Shown one piece after another: positions 1 through 9,457 of a DNA stretch of 64,000 bases. The notes under the pieces are model-generated. The model did not search any database. It was not told the origin of the DNA and worked only from the letters and a program-made list of their open reading frames with translations. Position 1 is the stretch's first letter; each line of letters begins with the position of its first letter. This DNA comes from Bradyrhizobium mercantei (GTDB taxonomy: Bacteria > Pseudomonadota > Alphaproteobacteria > Rhizobiales > Xanthobacteraceae): the NCBI RefSeq assembly GCF_001982635.1, contig NZ_MKFI01000003.1:124001-188000 (forward strand), given 5' to 3'. Position numbers and translations under genes: made by a program.

Positions 1-206
1 ACGCCCTTGTTCTTCATGGCATAGGCGTTGAGGAAGATGCTCGGCAGATGCATCTTGTGGCAGGTGCCGGTATAGGCGCCGGGCACGGCGAACAGGGCGA
101 CCTTCTTGCCCTTGAAAATATCGTCGGTGGTTTTGACCTGCGGACCCTCGGCGGTCATCACGCGAAACTTGGCTTCCGGCAGCTTGTCGCCAACATTGAT
201 CGTCAT
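1..206 (-). CDS. Peroxiredoxin (Prx5/AhpC-TSA type), C-terminus outside window
   Basis: The first 68 residues of a thiol peroxidase can be read on the minus strand from an ATG at 206. The protein opens MTINVGDKLPEAKF and carries the motif VPGAYTGTCH, in which Cys49 is the expected peroxidatic cysteine. This corresponds to the PGAFTPTC region of Prx5-type peroxiredoxins, cytosolic enzymes that reduce hydrogen peroxide and alkyl hydroperoxides using glutathione or thioredoxin. The family is about 160 residues long, so more than half of the gene lies left of the window. The family call is secure because the N-terminal motif is distinctive; the electron donor is unknown. Confidence 0.85.
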   Translation of the reverse strand, partial: MTINVGDKLPEAKFRVMTAEGPQVKTTDDIFKGKKVALFAVPGAYTGTCHKMHLPSIFLNAYAMKNKG

Positions 207-314
207 CGTTGTTCTCCCTCGGTGAAGCGGAATTGTCTTAAACCCGGCGGTTGGACGGCACAATACGAGCTGCTGCGGGAACGGCAATGCCGAAGCGCAT
301 TCACCGTTCCGTCA

Positions 315-872
315 TCAGCCGGAAAACCCGCCCGCGTCGAGAAAGGCCTGCTCCTCGGCCGTGGTCTGCCGGCCCAGCACGCGATTCCGGTGCGGGAAGC
401 GGCCGAACCGGCGGATGATGTCGGCGTGGTCCTCGGCATATCTGAGGTTGTCGGGATGGCAGTCATATTGCCGGAACAGCATCACGCAGCGCTGCTGGTC
501 GTCGAGGTCTTCCGAATGCTCGAACGGCAGATAGAGGAATTCGCGCAGCACCGGGTCGGTCCGCGCGTCGACGCCGCGGTCGATGGCGCGCGTTGCCACC
601 TCGCGTGCCAGCGGGTCGGTGGAGAAGGTCTTGCTGTCGTTGCGAAACAGGTTTCGCGGAAACTGGTCGAGCACGATGGTCAGCGCCAGTGCGCCCTCGT
701 CGCTCGCCTCCCACGACGACAATTCGCCGGCAGCCGCCTTCTGCCAGGTGGCGAGGAAGCGGCTCTGGATTTCGGCATCGAAAGCCGCATCGTGCTTGTA
801 CCAGCGGTCGCGGCCGGCGTCCCGCCAGAAGGCGAGCACGTCGGCCGGCGTCGCGATGCGCGCGTCAGTCAT
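315..872 (-). CDS. DUF924 family protein
   Basis: A protein of about 185 residues belonging to the DUF924 family, recognisable from LDQFPRNLFR and the FLYLPFEHSED segment. The predicted fold is all-helical and TPR-like. The family is widespread in bacteria and has no established biochemical role. I chose the ATG at 872 (MTDARIATPADV); a GTG at 890 would add six residues. The gene lies 25 bp downstream of fadD on the same strand and may be cotranscribed with it. Confidence 0.85.
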   Translation of the reverse strand: MTDARIATPADVLAFWRDAGRDRWYKHDAAFDAEIQSRFLATWQKAAAGELSSWEASDEGALALTIVLDQFPRNLFRNDSKTFSTDPLAREVATRAIDRGVDARTDPVLREFLYLPFEHSEDLDDQQRCVMLFRQYDCHPDNLRYAEDHADIIRRFGRFPHRNRVLGRQTTAEEQAFLDAGGFSG

Positions 873-897
873 GTCGAACGTCAGTCCCACTCAGGCT

Positions 898-2580
898 CTA
901 CGCCGCCGCCTTTTTCTCGTCGCGCAATTCGCGGCGCAGGATCTTGCCGACATTCGTCTTCGGCAGGTCGGTCCTGAACTCGATCTGCTTCGGCACCTTG
1001 TAGGCGGTGAGCTGGGTGGCACTGAACTTGATGATGTCCTCCGCCGTGACGTTCGGGTCCTTCTTGACCACGAAGGCCTTCACCGCTTCGCCGGATTTCG
1101 CATCGGGCACGCCGATCACGGCGCATTCCAGCACGCCCGGGTGGCTTGCGATCACTTCCTCGATCTCGTTCGGATAGACGTTGAATCCGGAGACCAGGAT
1201 CATGTCCTTCTTGCGGTCGACGATCTTGGTATAGCCCTTCTCGTCCATCACGCCGATGTCGCCGGTGCGGAAATAGCCGTCCGCCGTCATCACGCGCGCG
1301 GTCTCGTCGGGCCTGTTCCAGTAGCCTGACATCACCTGCGGACCCTTGGCGCAGATTTCGCCGGCCTCGCCGATCGGCAGCTCATTGCCGTCATCGTCGC
1401 GGATCGAGAGCCAGGTCGACGGCACGGGAAGGCCGATCGTCCCGGAGAATTCCTCGATCGTGGCGGGATTGCACGTCAGGGTCGGCGAGGTCTCCGACAG
1501 GCCATAGCCTTCCGACAACGAGACGCCCGTCACCTTCAGCCACTTCTCGGCGACCGGCCGTTGCGTCGCCATGCCGCCGCCATTGGCGATCTTCAGCTTG
1601 GAGAAGTCGAGCTTGTCGAATCCGGGCGTGTTCAGCAGGCCGTTGTAGAGGGTGTTGACCGCCGGAAAGAAGCTGACCTGGTACTTCGACAGCTCCTTGA
1701 CGAAGCCGGCCATGTCGCGCGGATTCGGAATCAAGAGATTGGTGCCGCCGCACCGCATGCCCAGCAGATAGCAGGCGGTGAGCGCGAAGACGTGATAGAG
1801 CGGCAGCGCACAGACGATGACCATCTGTTCGACGATCGGCGGCTTCGCCAGCGCCGGCTGCAGCCAGGCGTCGTTCTGCAGCACGTTGGCCAGGATGTTG
1901 CGGTGGAGCAGGGTCGCGCCCTTGGAGACGCCCGTGGTGCCGCCGGTATATTGCAGGAAGGCGACATCATCGAGCGTCAGCGCCGGCTTGTTGAGCCTGG
2001 CGGCGCGGCCGGCCGACAGCGCCTCGTTGAAGCCGACGGCGCCCGGGATCGACCATGCCGGCACCATCTTCTTGACCCGGCGCACCACCAGATTGACGAT
2101 CACGCCCTTGAAGCCGAGCAGGTCGCCCATGCTGCCGACGATGACGTGCTTGACCGAGGTGTTGGGCAGCACCTTCTGCACGGTGGTGGCAAAGTTCTCC
2201 AGCACGATGATCGCCTCCGCGCCGGAATCCTTGAGCTGATGCTCGAGCTCGCGCGGGGTGTAGAGCGGATTGACGTTGACCACGGCGAAGCCGGCGCGCA
2301 GGACGGCGGCGGTCGCGACCGGGTATTGCAGCACGTTCGGCATCATCAGCGCGACCCGCGCGCCCTTTTGCAGGCCCTTGCTCTGCAGATAGGCGCCGAG
2401 CGCCGTCGACATCTCGTCGAGCTCGCGATAGGTGATCGCCTTGTCCATGCAGATGAACGCCTTGCGATCGGCGAACTTCTTGAAGCTCTCTTCCAGCAAT
2501 TCGACCAGCGACGAATATTGCGTGACGTCGATATCGGCGGGCACGCCGGCCGGATAATGCTTGAGCCAGATGCGCTCCAT
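898..2580 (-). CDS. fadD: Long-chain-fatty-acid--CoA ligase
   Basis: A 560-residue acyl-CoA synthetase of the ANL (AMP-forming) superfamily, the usual length for FadD. It adenylates a fatty acid with ATP and transfers it to CoA, feeding beta-oxidation or lipid synthesis. The AMP-binding P-loop LQYTGGTTGVSKGA is at about residue 210, followed by GYGLSETSP, the FRTGDIG motif, the linker KIVDRKKDMILVSGFN and a C-terminal KTNVGKILRREL containing the catalytic lysine. All key motifs are intact. The ATG at 2580 gives the start MERIWLKHYPAG typical of proteobacterial FadD. The DUF924 gene follows directly. Confidence 0.93.
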   Translation of the reverse strand: MERIWLKHYPAGVPADIDVTQYSSLVELLEESFKKFADRKAFICMDKAITYRELDEMSTALGAYLQSKGLQKGARVALMMPNVLQYPVATAAVLRAGFAVVNVNPLYTPRELEHQLKDSGAEAIIVLENFATTVQKVLPNTSVKHVIVGSMGDLLGFKGVIVNLVVRRVKKMVPAWSIPGAVGFNEALSAGRAARLNKPALTLDDVAFLQYTGGTTGVSKGATLLHRNILANVLQNDAWLQPALAKPPIVEQMVIVCALPLYHVFALTACYLLGMRCGGTNLLIPNPRDMAGFVKELSKYQVSFFPAVNTLYNGLLNTPGFDKLDFSKLKIANGGGMATQRPVAEKWLKVTGVSLSEGYGLSETSPTLTCNPATIEEFSGTIGLPVPSTWLSIRDDDGNELPIGEAGEICAKGPQVMSGYWNRPDETARVMTADGYFRTGDIGVMDEKGYTKIVDRKKDMILVSGFNVYPNEIEEVIASHPGVLECAVIGVPDAKSGEAVKAFVVKKDPNVTAEDIIKFSATQLTAYKVPKQIEFRTDLPKTNVGKILRRELRDEKKAAA

Positions 2581-2757
2581 GATGGTCTTTCCCCTCTCTC
2601 AAATTGGCTGATATCCCGGATTGCTTCCGGGTTTTTCGACCCTTGGTCGTATTATTCTTGGCCGCGGTATTTCAGGCAGTATTGAGCGATGCCGCGGCCA
2701 ATGGCAAGCCGCTGCGCGCTATCGACGCATTGGGAGATCGGAGGAGCGGGGGCCCTG

Positions 2758-4203
2758 CTAGCCGGCGGGCTTGGCGTCGGCTTTCGGCTTGGCGTCGGCC
2801 TTTGGCTTGTCGGCCGATTTGGGCTTCGCAGCCGGTTTTGCCGCCGTCGCCGGCTTGCCGGCGGGCTTTGCGGCGGCCTGTTTGTCCGCGGCCGGCTTCG
2901 CAGCTGCGGCATCCGGCTTGGCGTTGGCGTGACGCACCGGCTTGGCCGCCGGCTTATTATCCGACTTGGCCGCGCTCTTGGTCTCACCCTTCGCGTCATC
3001 AGCCGTATCGGACTTCTTGCCCGCGACGCGGGTGTGCTTGCCCTTGGCGCGCTTGACCGGCTGCAGCTTCTCGGTGTCGGCCTCGACCGCGGCGATCAGC
3101 GCAGCACCGGTCTTGGTCGGCCCCGTATAAACCACGACCGGTTCGGACGCTGCCGCTGGCTGCGCCAGCATGTCGGCCGGTTTGGTCGGCACCGCGGCCT
3201 GCAGGCCCGAGGCGAAGAAGCTGACGCCGCCGTCGCCATTGGTGCTGGAGGCCCCGGCGCTGGCGACGGTGTCTTCGGCATCCTCGTCGCTGGCGGGCCG
3301 CTTGTGCTTGGCGCCGCACATCTCCTCGCGCAGGTTCGGCGGCGTGGAATCGATCGGCACCAGATTGTCGACGGTGCCGAGCGAGGGCCGCAGCCACGCC
3401 AGCCCGTTGTTGGCAAAGCCGCGATCCAGGAGCTGCGCCGCGCGGATCGCGCGCATGCGGCCCGAGGAGGCGCCGAGCACCACGGCGATCAGCCGCTTGC
3501 CGTCGCGCGTCGCCGACGCCACCAGATTGTAGCCGGAGGCGCAGATGAAGCCGGTCTTGAAGCCGTCGGCGCCGGGATAGCGGCCGATCAGCTTGTTGAA
3601 GTTCTGGGTGATGCGGCGGCCGAAGCGGATCGAGGGGATGTGGACGAAATACTCGTATTCCGGCAGGTCGCGGATGATGGCGCGGGCGAGGATCGCCATG
3701 TCGCGCGCCGAGGTGATCTGGCCGTCGGCGGGCAGGCCGTTCGGGTTGACGTAGCTCGTCTGCGTCATGCCGAGCTTCTGCGCGGTCTGGTTCATCATGC
3801 CGGCAAAGCCGTCGATCGAACCGCCGACGCCTTCGGCCAGCACCACCGCCATGTCGTTGGCCGACTTCACCAGCATCATCTTCAGCGCGTTGTCGACGGT
3901 GACCTGGGTGCCGGGACGGAAGCCCATCTTCGAGGGCGATTGCGACGCCGCGGTCGGCGACACCGTGAGCAGCGTGTCGAGCGACACGCGGCCGTCCTTG
4001 ACCGCCTTCAGCGTCACATAGGCCGTCATCATCTTGCTGAGCGAAGCCGGATACCACGGCATCGTCGCGTTGTCGGCTTGCAGCACCTTTCCGGTATCGG
4101 CCTCGACCACCAGCAGCGCTTCGGCTTGCACGATCTGCGGCGTTGCGACGGCGAGCATCGCGACGGCCAGAATCCATTTCAACGATGGGCGAGGAAATTG
4201 CAC
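2758..4203 (-). CDS. D-alanyl-D-alanine carboxypeptidase (S11 penicillin-binding protein)
   Basis: A periplasmic serine DD-peptidase that trims the terminal D-Ala from peptidoglycan stem peptides. The three class motifs are present: SLSK with the nucleophilic serine, SAN in KSANDMAVVLAE, and KTG in DGFKTGFICASGYN. A signal peptide (KWILAVAMLAVATPQIVQA) precedes the domain. I favour a GTG start at 4203 directly before it; an upstream ATG at 4293 would add 30 low-quality residues. After about residue 270 the protein becomes a long Lys/Ala/Pro-rich tail with repeated KPAA/KPKADA units, which probably spans or binds the cell wall. The exact paralogue within the Dac family cannot be assigned. Confidence 0.88.
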   Translation of the reverse strand: MQFPRPSLKWILAVAMLAVATPQIVQAEALLVVEADTGKVLQADNATMPWYPASLSKMMTAYVTLKAVKDGRVSLDTLLTVSPTAASQSPSKMGFRPGTQVTVDNALKMMLVKSANDMAVVLAEGVGGSIDGFAGMMNQTAQKLGMTQTSYVNPNGLPADGQITSARDMAILARAIIRDLPEYEYFVHIPSIRFGRRITQNFNKLIGRYPGADGFKTGFICASGYNLVASATRDGKRLIAVVLGASSGRMRAIRAAQLLDRGFANNGLAWLRPSLGTVDNLVPIDSTPPNLREEMCGAKHKRPASDEDAEDTVASAGASSTNGDGGVSFFASGLQAAVPTKPADMLAQPAAASEPVVVYTGPTKTGAALIAAVEADTEKLQPVKRAKGKHTRVAGKKSDTADDAKGETKSAAKSDNKPAAKPVRHANAKPDAAAAKPAADKQAAAKPAGKPATAAKPAAKPKSADKPKADAKPKADAKPAG

Positions 4204-4406
4204 GAATCCGGTTCCGGTCCTTTGAGACCCGCCTTCAAAAAAGGAGGTCTTGCGATTGTGACGTACGGGTTTCAAGCGTGTCCGGCGCCGCATTGCGGCG
4301 ATGCAAACCCTATACCGGCTTGCCAGCAGAGAACAGAGGCCGGTCGATTATATCGTGGACGAAATCGGCTGAATTTCGGCAGCCGCCTCAATTGGAAACG
4401 CGAGAT

Positions 4407-6185
4407 TTATGGTGCCTCGATGCCGGCGCGCGCGTGCTCCTGGACCATGAACTGGGCCCGCGCGAGATCGGCAAAACGCCCGCCTTTCGCCACCAGTTCA
4501 TCGAAAGTTCCGCTTTCGATCACCCGTCCCTGGTCGAACAGCAGGATGCGGGTGGCGTGGCGGATGGTCGAGAGGCGGTGCGCGATCACGAACGTGGTGC
4601 GGCCCTTCATCACTTCGTCGAGAGCGGCGTTCACCTTGGCCTCGGTGACGGCGTCAAGCGCGCTGGTCGCCTCGTCGAGGATCAGGATCGGCGGATCCTT
4701 AAGCAGCGCACGCGCAATCGATAATCGTTGCCGTTCGCCGCCCGACAGCATGCGGCCGCGCTCGCCGGCATGGGTGTCGAACTTCTTCTCGCTGCGTTCG
4801 ATGAAATCCAGCGCCTGCGCGCGCGCCGCGGCGGTACGTAGTTCCTCGTCGGTCGCATCCGGCTTGCCGACGCGTAGATTGTCGGCGAGCGAGCGGTTGA
4901 ACAGCAGCGCCTCCTGGAACACCACGCCGATGTTCCGCCGCAGCGCCGTCAGCTTCAGCGCGCGTATGTCCATACCGTCGATCCTGATGATGCCGGACTG
5001 CGGATCGAACGCGCGATGCAACAGCGCGATCGCGGTGGATTTGCCGGCACCGGTCGAGCCGACCAGCGCGATGGTCTGGCCGGGCAACGCGGTGAAGGAG
5101 AGATCCTCGATCGCCGGCCGCTTGCCGTCATAGGAGAACGAGACGTCGTTGAACTCGACGAGGCCGGACAGCCGTCCGGGATCGACCGCGCCGGGCCGGT
5201 CGCGGACCGCCGGCACCGCGTCGAGCACGTCGAAGAATTCCTGCAGGCGCGGTGCTTCCATGAACACGTTGTTGATGAAGCTCACCACCTGCTCGAGCTT
5301 CTGGATCAGCATGGTGGCGAACGAGACGAACATCACGATCTCGCCGACCGTGGTGAGCCCCTCATTGTGGAGCGCGATGCCGACGGTGAAGATCGCCAGC
5401 ACCGTGATCGTGGTCGAGGCGCGCGTGATCACGGTGACCAGCGCCCACCAGGACAGCACCGGCATCTGCACCGCGAGCAGCTTGTCGGCGACGTAGCGCA
5501 GGCCCTGCACCTCGGAATCGATCCGCACGAAGCTCTGCACCAGCGCGACGTTGCCGAGCGCGTCGGAGGCGCGCGCCGAGAGGTCGCTGTAATAGGCCTC
5601 GACCTCGCTCTGCATGCCGTAGGTCTTGCGCACCACCATCGTGGTCAGCACGGTGAATACGATGCACAGCGCGAACAGCAGGATGGCGAGCCGCCAGTTG
5701 ATGTAGAGCGCGAGCGGCAAGAGCACGATCAGCGACATGATCGCGGCGAAATGCTCGCGGAAGAAGCCGAGCCACAGCCGCCACAGCGCGTCGGTGCCGT
5801 TCAGCATCACCTTCATCAGCCGCCCGGAATGGGTGCCGGAGTGGAAGGTCAGCGGCAGCTGCAGGATGTGCTCGAAATAATCGGTCAGCACCGCCTGGCG
5901 CTGGCGGTGCGCCAGCCGGTCGGCCTGTAGTGCGACGATCGCGCTGCAGCCGATCGTGAACAGGCCGAACGCCGCCCAGGCGACCAGCAGCGGCCAGGCT
6001 GAATTCGTCGCGAACAGTCCCGTGACCGGCCGGCCCGACAGCACGTCGACGATCTTGCCGAACAGCACCGGCTCGGCGAATTGCGCGCCGGCGAGCAGCA
6101 TATTGGCGGCGGCGAGGATCCAGCCGAGCCGTGCCTCCTTGCCGAGCAGTTCGAGAACGCGGGTGTAGAGGCGAAGCATGGACAT
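4407..6185 (-). CDS. ndvA: Glucan ABC exporter, fused permease/ATP-binding protein
   Basis: A 592-residue half-size exporter with an N-terminal transmembrane domain of about six helices (residues 20-310) and a C-terminal nucleotide-binding domain. The latter shows Walker [11 protein letters not shown], signature [15 protein letters not shown] and Walker [13 protein letters not shown]. The opening residues [20 protein letters not shown] and overall architecture match rhizobial NdvA, which exports cyclic beta-glucans to the periplasm for osmotic adaptation and nodulation. The start at 6185 is supported by this opening; a second in-frame ATG lies six bases further in. No glucan synthase gene is visible nearby, so substrate assignment rests on family resemblance. 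Confidence 0.87.
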   Translation of the reverse strand: MSMLRLYTRVLELLGKEARLGWILAAANMLLAGAQFAEPVLFGKIVDVLSGRPVTGLFATNSAWPLLVAWAAFGLFTIGCSAIVALQADRLAHRQRQAVLTDYFEHILQLPLTFHSGTHSGRLMKVMLNGTDALWRLWLGFFREHFAAIMSLIVLLPLALYINWRLAILLFALCIVFTVLTTMVVRKTYGMQSEVEAYYSDLSARASDALGNVALVQSFVRIDSEVQGLRYVADKLLAVQMPVLSWWALVTVITRASTTITVLAIFTVGIALHNEGLTTVGEIVMFVSFATMLIQKLEQVVSFINNVFMEAPRLQEFFDVLDAVPAVRDRPGAVDPGRLSGLVEFNDVSFSYDGKRPAIEDLSFTALPGQTIALVGSTGAGKSTAIALLHRAFDPQSGIIRIDGMDIRALKLTALRRNIGVVFQEALLFNRSLADNLRVGKPDATDEELRTAAARAQALDFIERSEKKFDTHAGERGRMLSGGERQRLSIARALLKDPPILILDEATSALDAVTEAKVNAALDEVMKGRTTFVIAHRLSTIRHATRILLFDQGRVIESGTFDELVAKGGRFADLARAQFMVQEHARAGIEAP

Positions 6186-6318
6186 GCCGGCGGGACTCGT
6201 AAGCGGTGGACGCTAGGTCAGGCGGGATGCAATCTAATCAGGGATCGCGATGCAGGGCCAGCGGTGACAGCGCGTCATGCTCAGGGTGACGGTAATTGTG
6301 GCGAGCGGCTCCCTACGC

Positions 6319-6441
6319 CGTCGTCCTGGCGAAAGCCAGGACCCATAGCCATCGAATCTGATTGAGAGCGGGATAGTGGCCCCAGCGTCGCGCAACAACA
6401 AACGGCCGGGGTAATGGGTCCTGGCTTTCGCCAGGACGACG
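6319..6441. repeat. Palindromic repeat element with 28-bp perfect inverted ends
   Basis: Two perfect 28-bp inverted copies (6319-6346 and 6414-6441) flank about 67 bp. Each copy is itself a small hairpin with 8-bp arms GTCCTGGC/GCCAGGAC around a 4-base loop. It lies between the divergently ordered ends of ndvA and the NMT1-type gene and does not encode protein. This is the form of a REP/MITE-like intergenic element and may also act as a transcription barrier. Confidence 0.8.
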
Positions 6442-6484
6442 CTGAACATTTGGCGCAGTTCGTCAGTTATGCATTCGCGTGCTC

Positions 6485-7549
6485 TCAGTTCACCAGCCGG
6501 CTATCAATCGGCGGCAGGAAAGACTCATCGAAGATGTCGGCGGCATGCGGCCGCTTCTGGAATTTGACGTCCTCCGCAAGCTGGTCAAGTGCGCGCTCGA
6601 AGCGCTGCGCCTCGATGCCGCCAAGCCCGTTGCGCTTCACCTCGGCGGTCAGGATGTTATCGCGGATGATGGCGGTGAGCCGCTCCAGCTCCAGATCGCG
6701 CGAACCGCCATCCATCCGGCTCACCACCTCGCTCGCCGCGCGGGCCGGGTCCTTGACGGTGAGGTTGGTGCCGCCGATCACCGCGCGCACGAACCCCTTC
6801 ACCACGTCCGGCTTCGCCGCGGCAAGGCGCGGACTTACGATCACCGCAAAGCCGTAGGCCTCGCAGCCGTACTCGGCGAAGCGCAGCACCGCGAGATCAT
6901 CGGCCGGCACGCCGCGGTCACGCAAGTTGATGGCCGAGAGATAGGAGAAGCCGGTGACGGCATCGACCTGGCCGGCGGAGAGCATCGGCTCGCGCACCGC
7001 GGCGCTGATCGTGCTCTGCTTCACGCTCGATAGCTTGATGCCGTTCTGCTTTGCGACCGCGGGCCACAGCCGGATCGAGAGGTCGCCCTCGGCGACGCCG
7101 AGGCTCTTGCCCTCCATATCCGCCAGCGCCCTGATGCCGCGGCTCTTGCGGGCAATGATCGCGTAGGGCGCCTGGTTGAACAGCACGAACACCGCCTTGA
7201 CGGCGGCTGCACCAGGCTTGTCGCGGAAGCGGATCAGCGAGTTGATGTCGACGAGCGCGAAATCGCTCGAACCGTCGGCGACGCGCGCGATCGCGTCCGC
7301 CGAGCTGGTGGCGACGTTGGTGCCGACGGCAAGGCCTTCGGCGCTGAACAGGCCGCCCGACAGTGCCATCACGAACGGGGCGGCGGCGGCATCAAGCGGA
7401 CGGTCGAGCGTGAACTGGATGGTGAGGGGCTGCGGCTGATCGCCGGCCCGCAGCGGCGTCAACGCCGGCCACGCGCCGCCTGCGAGGCCGATCATGCCGG
7501 CCAGTATCCAGCGGAGAACGGTGGTCCGACTTACCTGCATCATGAACAT
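6485..7549 (-). CDS. ABC transporter substrate-binding protein, NMT1/THI5-like
   Basis: A 354-residue secreted binding protein with an N-terminal signal segment (VLRWILAGMIGLAGGAWPAL). The fold is that of NMT1/SsuA-type receptors for nitrate, sulfonates, taurine or pyrimidine precursors: opening strand PLTIQFTLDRPLDAAAAPFVMA, then the DFALVDINSLIRF region and ADMEGKSLGVAEGD. No permease or ATPase genes adjoin it, so it is an orphan receptor here and its ligand cannot be assigned. Several closely spaced ATG codons (7549, 7543, 7540) make the exact start uncertain by a few residues. Confidence 0.82.
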   Translation of the reverse strand: MFMMQVSRTTVLRWILAGMIGLAGGAWPALTPLRAGDQPQPLTIQFTLDRPLDAAAAPFVMALSGGLFSAEGLAVGTNVATSSADAIARVADGSSDFALVDINSLIRFRDKPGAAAVKAVFVLFNQAPYAIIARKSRGIRALADMEGKSLGVAEGDLSIRLWPAVAKQNGIKLSSVKQSTISAAVREPMLSAGQVDAVTGFSYLSAINLRDRGVPADDLAVLRFAEYGCEAYGFAVIVSPRLAAAKPDVVKGFVRAVIGGTNLTVKDPARAASEVVSRMDGGSRDLELERLTAIIRDNILTAEVKRNGLGGIEAQRFERALDQLAEDVKFQKRPHAADIFDESFLPPIDSRLVN

Positions 7550-7805
7550 CCGGGAGGCGAGACAAAGTGCCGCGCCGGCTGCGCGCCTGCTTCATGACAT
7601 CGCATGCGCCAAGGCAACGGTCATTTCAAGCTGCAATTTCAAGCGTTATTTGCATTCATTCTGCCCCGGCCAAGGTGAACGTCCGATGACTGCCTTGATT
7701 TCACCCTGGGTTGTTCAGCTTGCATTCGGTTTGGGGAACCTAATCTGGAGGGAGTGGTTAGCTTACCAAGGCCCGTGGGGCCGGCTTCCACAAAGGATGA
7801 CTGCA

Positions 7806-8240
7806 ATGTTTGCGCGAAAAGGTGTTTTTTCGTCCATTGGCCGCGCAGCCACATTGGCAACGGTTGCCGCAGTGGCGTTGACGGCCGTTGAGCCGACGAT
7901 GGCGTTCGCAGGCTCCGCTCCGGCGGGCAAGGCTGCGGCCGTGACCACATCGCACGGCACGAGCGGCGCGACCGACATCAGCGCGCGCCGTCGTTACTAT
8001 GGCGGCGGTGGCGCGGCTGCCGCGGCTGCATTCGCCGGCATCGTCGGCACCGGTCTTGCGATTGCCGCGGCGCAGAGCCGCCGCGACTATTACGACTCCT
8101 ACGGCTATTACGGCGGCCCGGCCTACTATGGCGGTCCCGCCTATTACGGTGGCGGCCCGGTCTATTACGGCGGCGGACCGTATTATGGTTACCACGGCTA
8201 CTATGGGCGCCGCTCGCAACTGCCCTATACGCCGTACTGA
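7806..8240 (+). CDS. Secreted Gly/Tyr-rich repeat protein
   Basis: A 144-residue protein with an N-terminal signal peptide (ATLATVAAVALTAVEPTMAFA) and a hydrophobic glycine/alanine stretch near residue 65. The C-terminus is made of GGPAYYGG and GGPVYYGG repeats. Proteins of this composition are frequent in Bradyrhizobium and related genera; none has a well-defined role, and surface or envelope association is only an inference. The ATG at 7806 is favoured because AAGGA at 7793-7797 sits about 8 bases upstream. A strong terminator follows at 8279. Confidence 0.75.
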   Translation: MFARKGVFSSIGRAATLATVAAVALTAVEPTMAFAGSAPAGKAAAVTTSHGTSGATDISARRRYYGGGGAAAAAAFAGIVGTGLAIAAAQSRRDYYDSYGYYGGPAYYGGPAYYGGGPVYYGGGPYYGYHGYYGRRSQLPYTPY

Positions 8241-8278
8241 CACGACCGCCAGTTCTCGGAACTGTCACAAAGCATCGA

Positions 8279-8309
8279 ATCCACCGGCCGCGGGGCCGGT
8301 GGATTTTTT
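8279..8309 (+). terminator. Rho-independent terminator
   Basis: A perfect 11-bp stem (8279-8289 with 8294-8304), a GCGG loop and a run of six T residues directly after the stem. It ends the Gly/Tyr-rich protein transcript before the HisE-like gene. Confidence 0.9.
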
Positions 8310-8363
8310 GTCGTCGATGGCGCCGTTAACACGCTGGCGACGCGTTTCGATTAGGCTCGCAGG

Positions 8364-8765
8364 ATGGGTGATTCGATCGAACGGCTTTACCAGGCGGTGA
8401 TCGCGGCCAAGGATCTTGATCCGGCTACGTCGCGCACGGCACGGCTGTTCCAGCGCGGGCCGGCCAAGATGGCCAAGAAGCTCGCCGAGGAAGCGGTCGA
8501 GGTCGTGATCGACGCCATCAGCGGCAAGCCGGACGCGGTGGTCCGCGAGAGCGCGGACCTGCTCTACAATCTCACGGTTCTGTGGGCCTCGGCCGGTGTG
8601 AAGCCGGAGGATGTCTGGCGCGAGATGGAGCGGCGCGAGCGGCTGCTCGGGATCGCCGAGAAGCTGCCGAAGTCGCCGGTCAAGCTGCCCAAAACCGCGC
8701 CCGTCCCGGTGGTTCGGCGTCGAATTGTCGCGCTGGAGAACCGGCTGCGCAAACGGCAGCCCTAA
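8364..8765 (+). CDS. Phosphoribosyl-ATP pyrophosphohydrolase-like protein (HisE/MazG fold)
   Basis: A 133-residue all-helical pyrophosphohydrolase. The metal-binding helices are visible as EEAVEVVIDA and ESADLLYNLTVLW, the E-x-x-E and E-x-x-D pattern of HisE, the enzyme that converts phosphoribosyl-ATP to phosphoribosyl-AMP in histidine synthesis. The C-terminal 35 residues (KLPKSPVKLPKTAPV onward) are a basic extension beyond the usual length of about 105. No other his genes are near, so it may be a second HisE-like paralogue and not the biosynthetic enzyme. Confidence 0.75.
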   Translation: MGDSIERLYQAVIAAKDLDPATSRTARLFQRGPAKMAKKLAEEAVEVVIDAISGKPDAVVRESADLLYNLTVLWASAGVKPEDVWREMERRERLLGIAEKLPKSPVKLPKTAPVPVVRRRIVALENRLRKRQP

Positions 8766-8828
8766 ATCACCTCAAATCAGCCCATTCCCGGCATGGACAA
8801 ATCCGCTCCATGATGGTTCATCGCGCCC

Positions 8829-9410
8829 ATGTTGAAACGGATTTACGACTGGTGCGTCGAGGCGGCCGACAAGCCCTACGCACTCTGGATTCTCGCGGCC
8901 GTCGCCTTCGCTGAGAGCTCCTTCTTCCCGATCCCTCCCGACATCATGCTGCTGCCGATGTCGCTGGCGCGGCCGAAGCGGGCATGGTGGTTCGCGGCGG
9001 TCTGCACCGTCGCGTCGGTCGCCGGCGGTGTGCTCGGCTACGCGATCGGCGCGCTGCTCTACGACTCGCTCGGGCAGTGGCTGATCCATCTCTACGGCCT
9101 CTCCGACAAGGTCGACGCCTTCCGTGCCTCCTACGCCGAGTGGGGTGCCGTGATCATCCTGCTGAAGGGGTTGACGCCGATCCCCTACAAGCTGGTGACC
9201 ATCACCTCGGGCTTCGCCGGCTACAACATCTGGCTGTTCATCCTGTGCTCGATCGTCGCGCGCGGCGGCCGCTTCTTCTTCGTCGCGGTGCTGCTCAACC
9301 GTTATGGCGATTTCATCCGCGCCGAGCTCGAGAAGCGGCTCGGCCTGTGGGTCGCGCTCGGTGCGATCGTGCTGGTGCTGGGCTTTGTTGTCGCATTCAA
9401 GCTGATCTAG
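8829..9410 (+). CDS. DedA/YqaA-family inner membrane protein
   Basis: A 193-residue polytopic membrane protein with about five hydrophobic segments. The family signature is visible in FAESSFFPIPPDIMLLP (residues 28-44) and LLKGLTPIPYKLVTITSG (about 117-134), two re-entrant loop regions typical of the VTT/DedA fold. DedA relatives act in undecaprenyl-phosphate or phospholipid translocation and membrane homeostasis. This YqaA branch has no defined substrate. The start MLKRIYDWCVEAADKPYA is the expected family opening. Confidence 0.85.
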   Translation: MLKRIYDWCVEAADKPYALWILAAVAFAESSFFPIPPDIMLLPMSLARPKRAWWFAAVCTVASVAGGVLGYAIGALLYDSLGQWLIHLYGLSDKVDAFRASYAEWGAVIILLKGLTPIPYKLVTITSGFAGYNIWLFILCSIVARGGRFFFVAVLLNRYGDFIRAELEKRLGLWVALGAIVLVLGFVVAFKLI

Positions 9411-9457
9411 CGCAGCGCGGCTTTGCCGATGGCAAGCCTTCGGATACGCTGACGTGT

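Noticed and set aside
2689..5133. 814-residue open frame on the plus strand
   Set aside because: It is the antisense shadow of the DD-carboxypeptidase and the end of ndvA; its composition is Arg/Gly/His-rich and it shows no domains.
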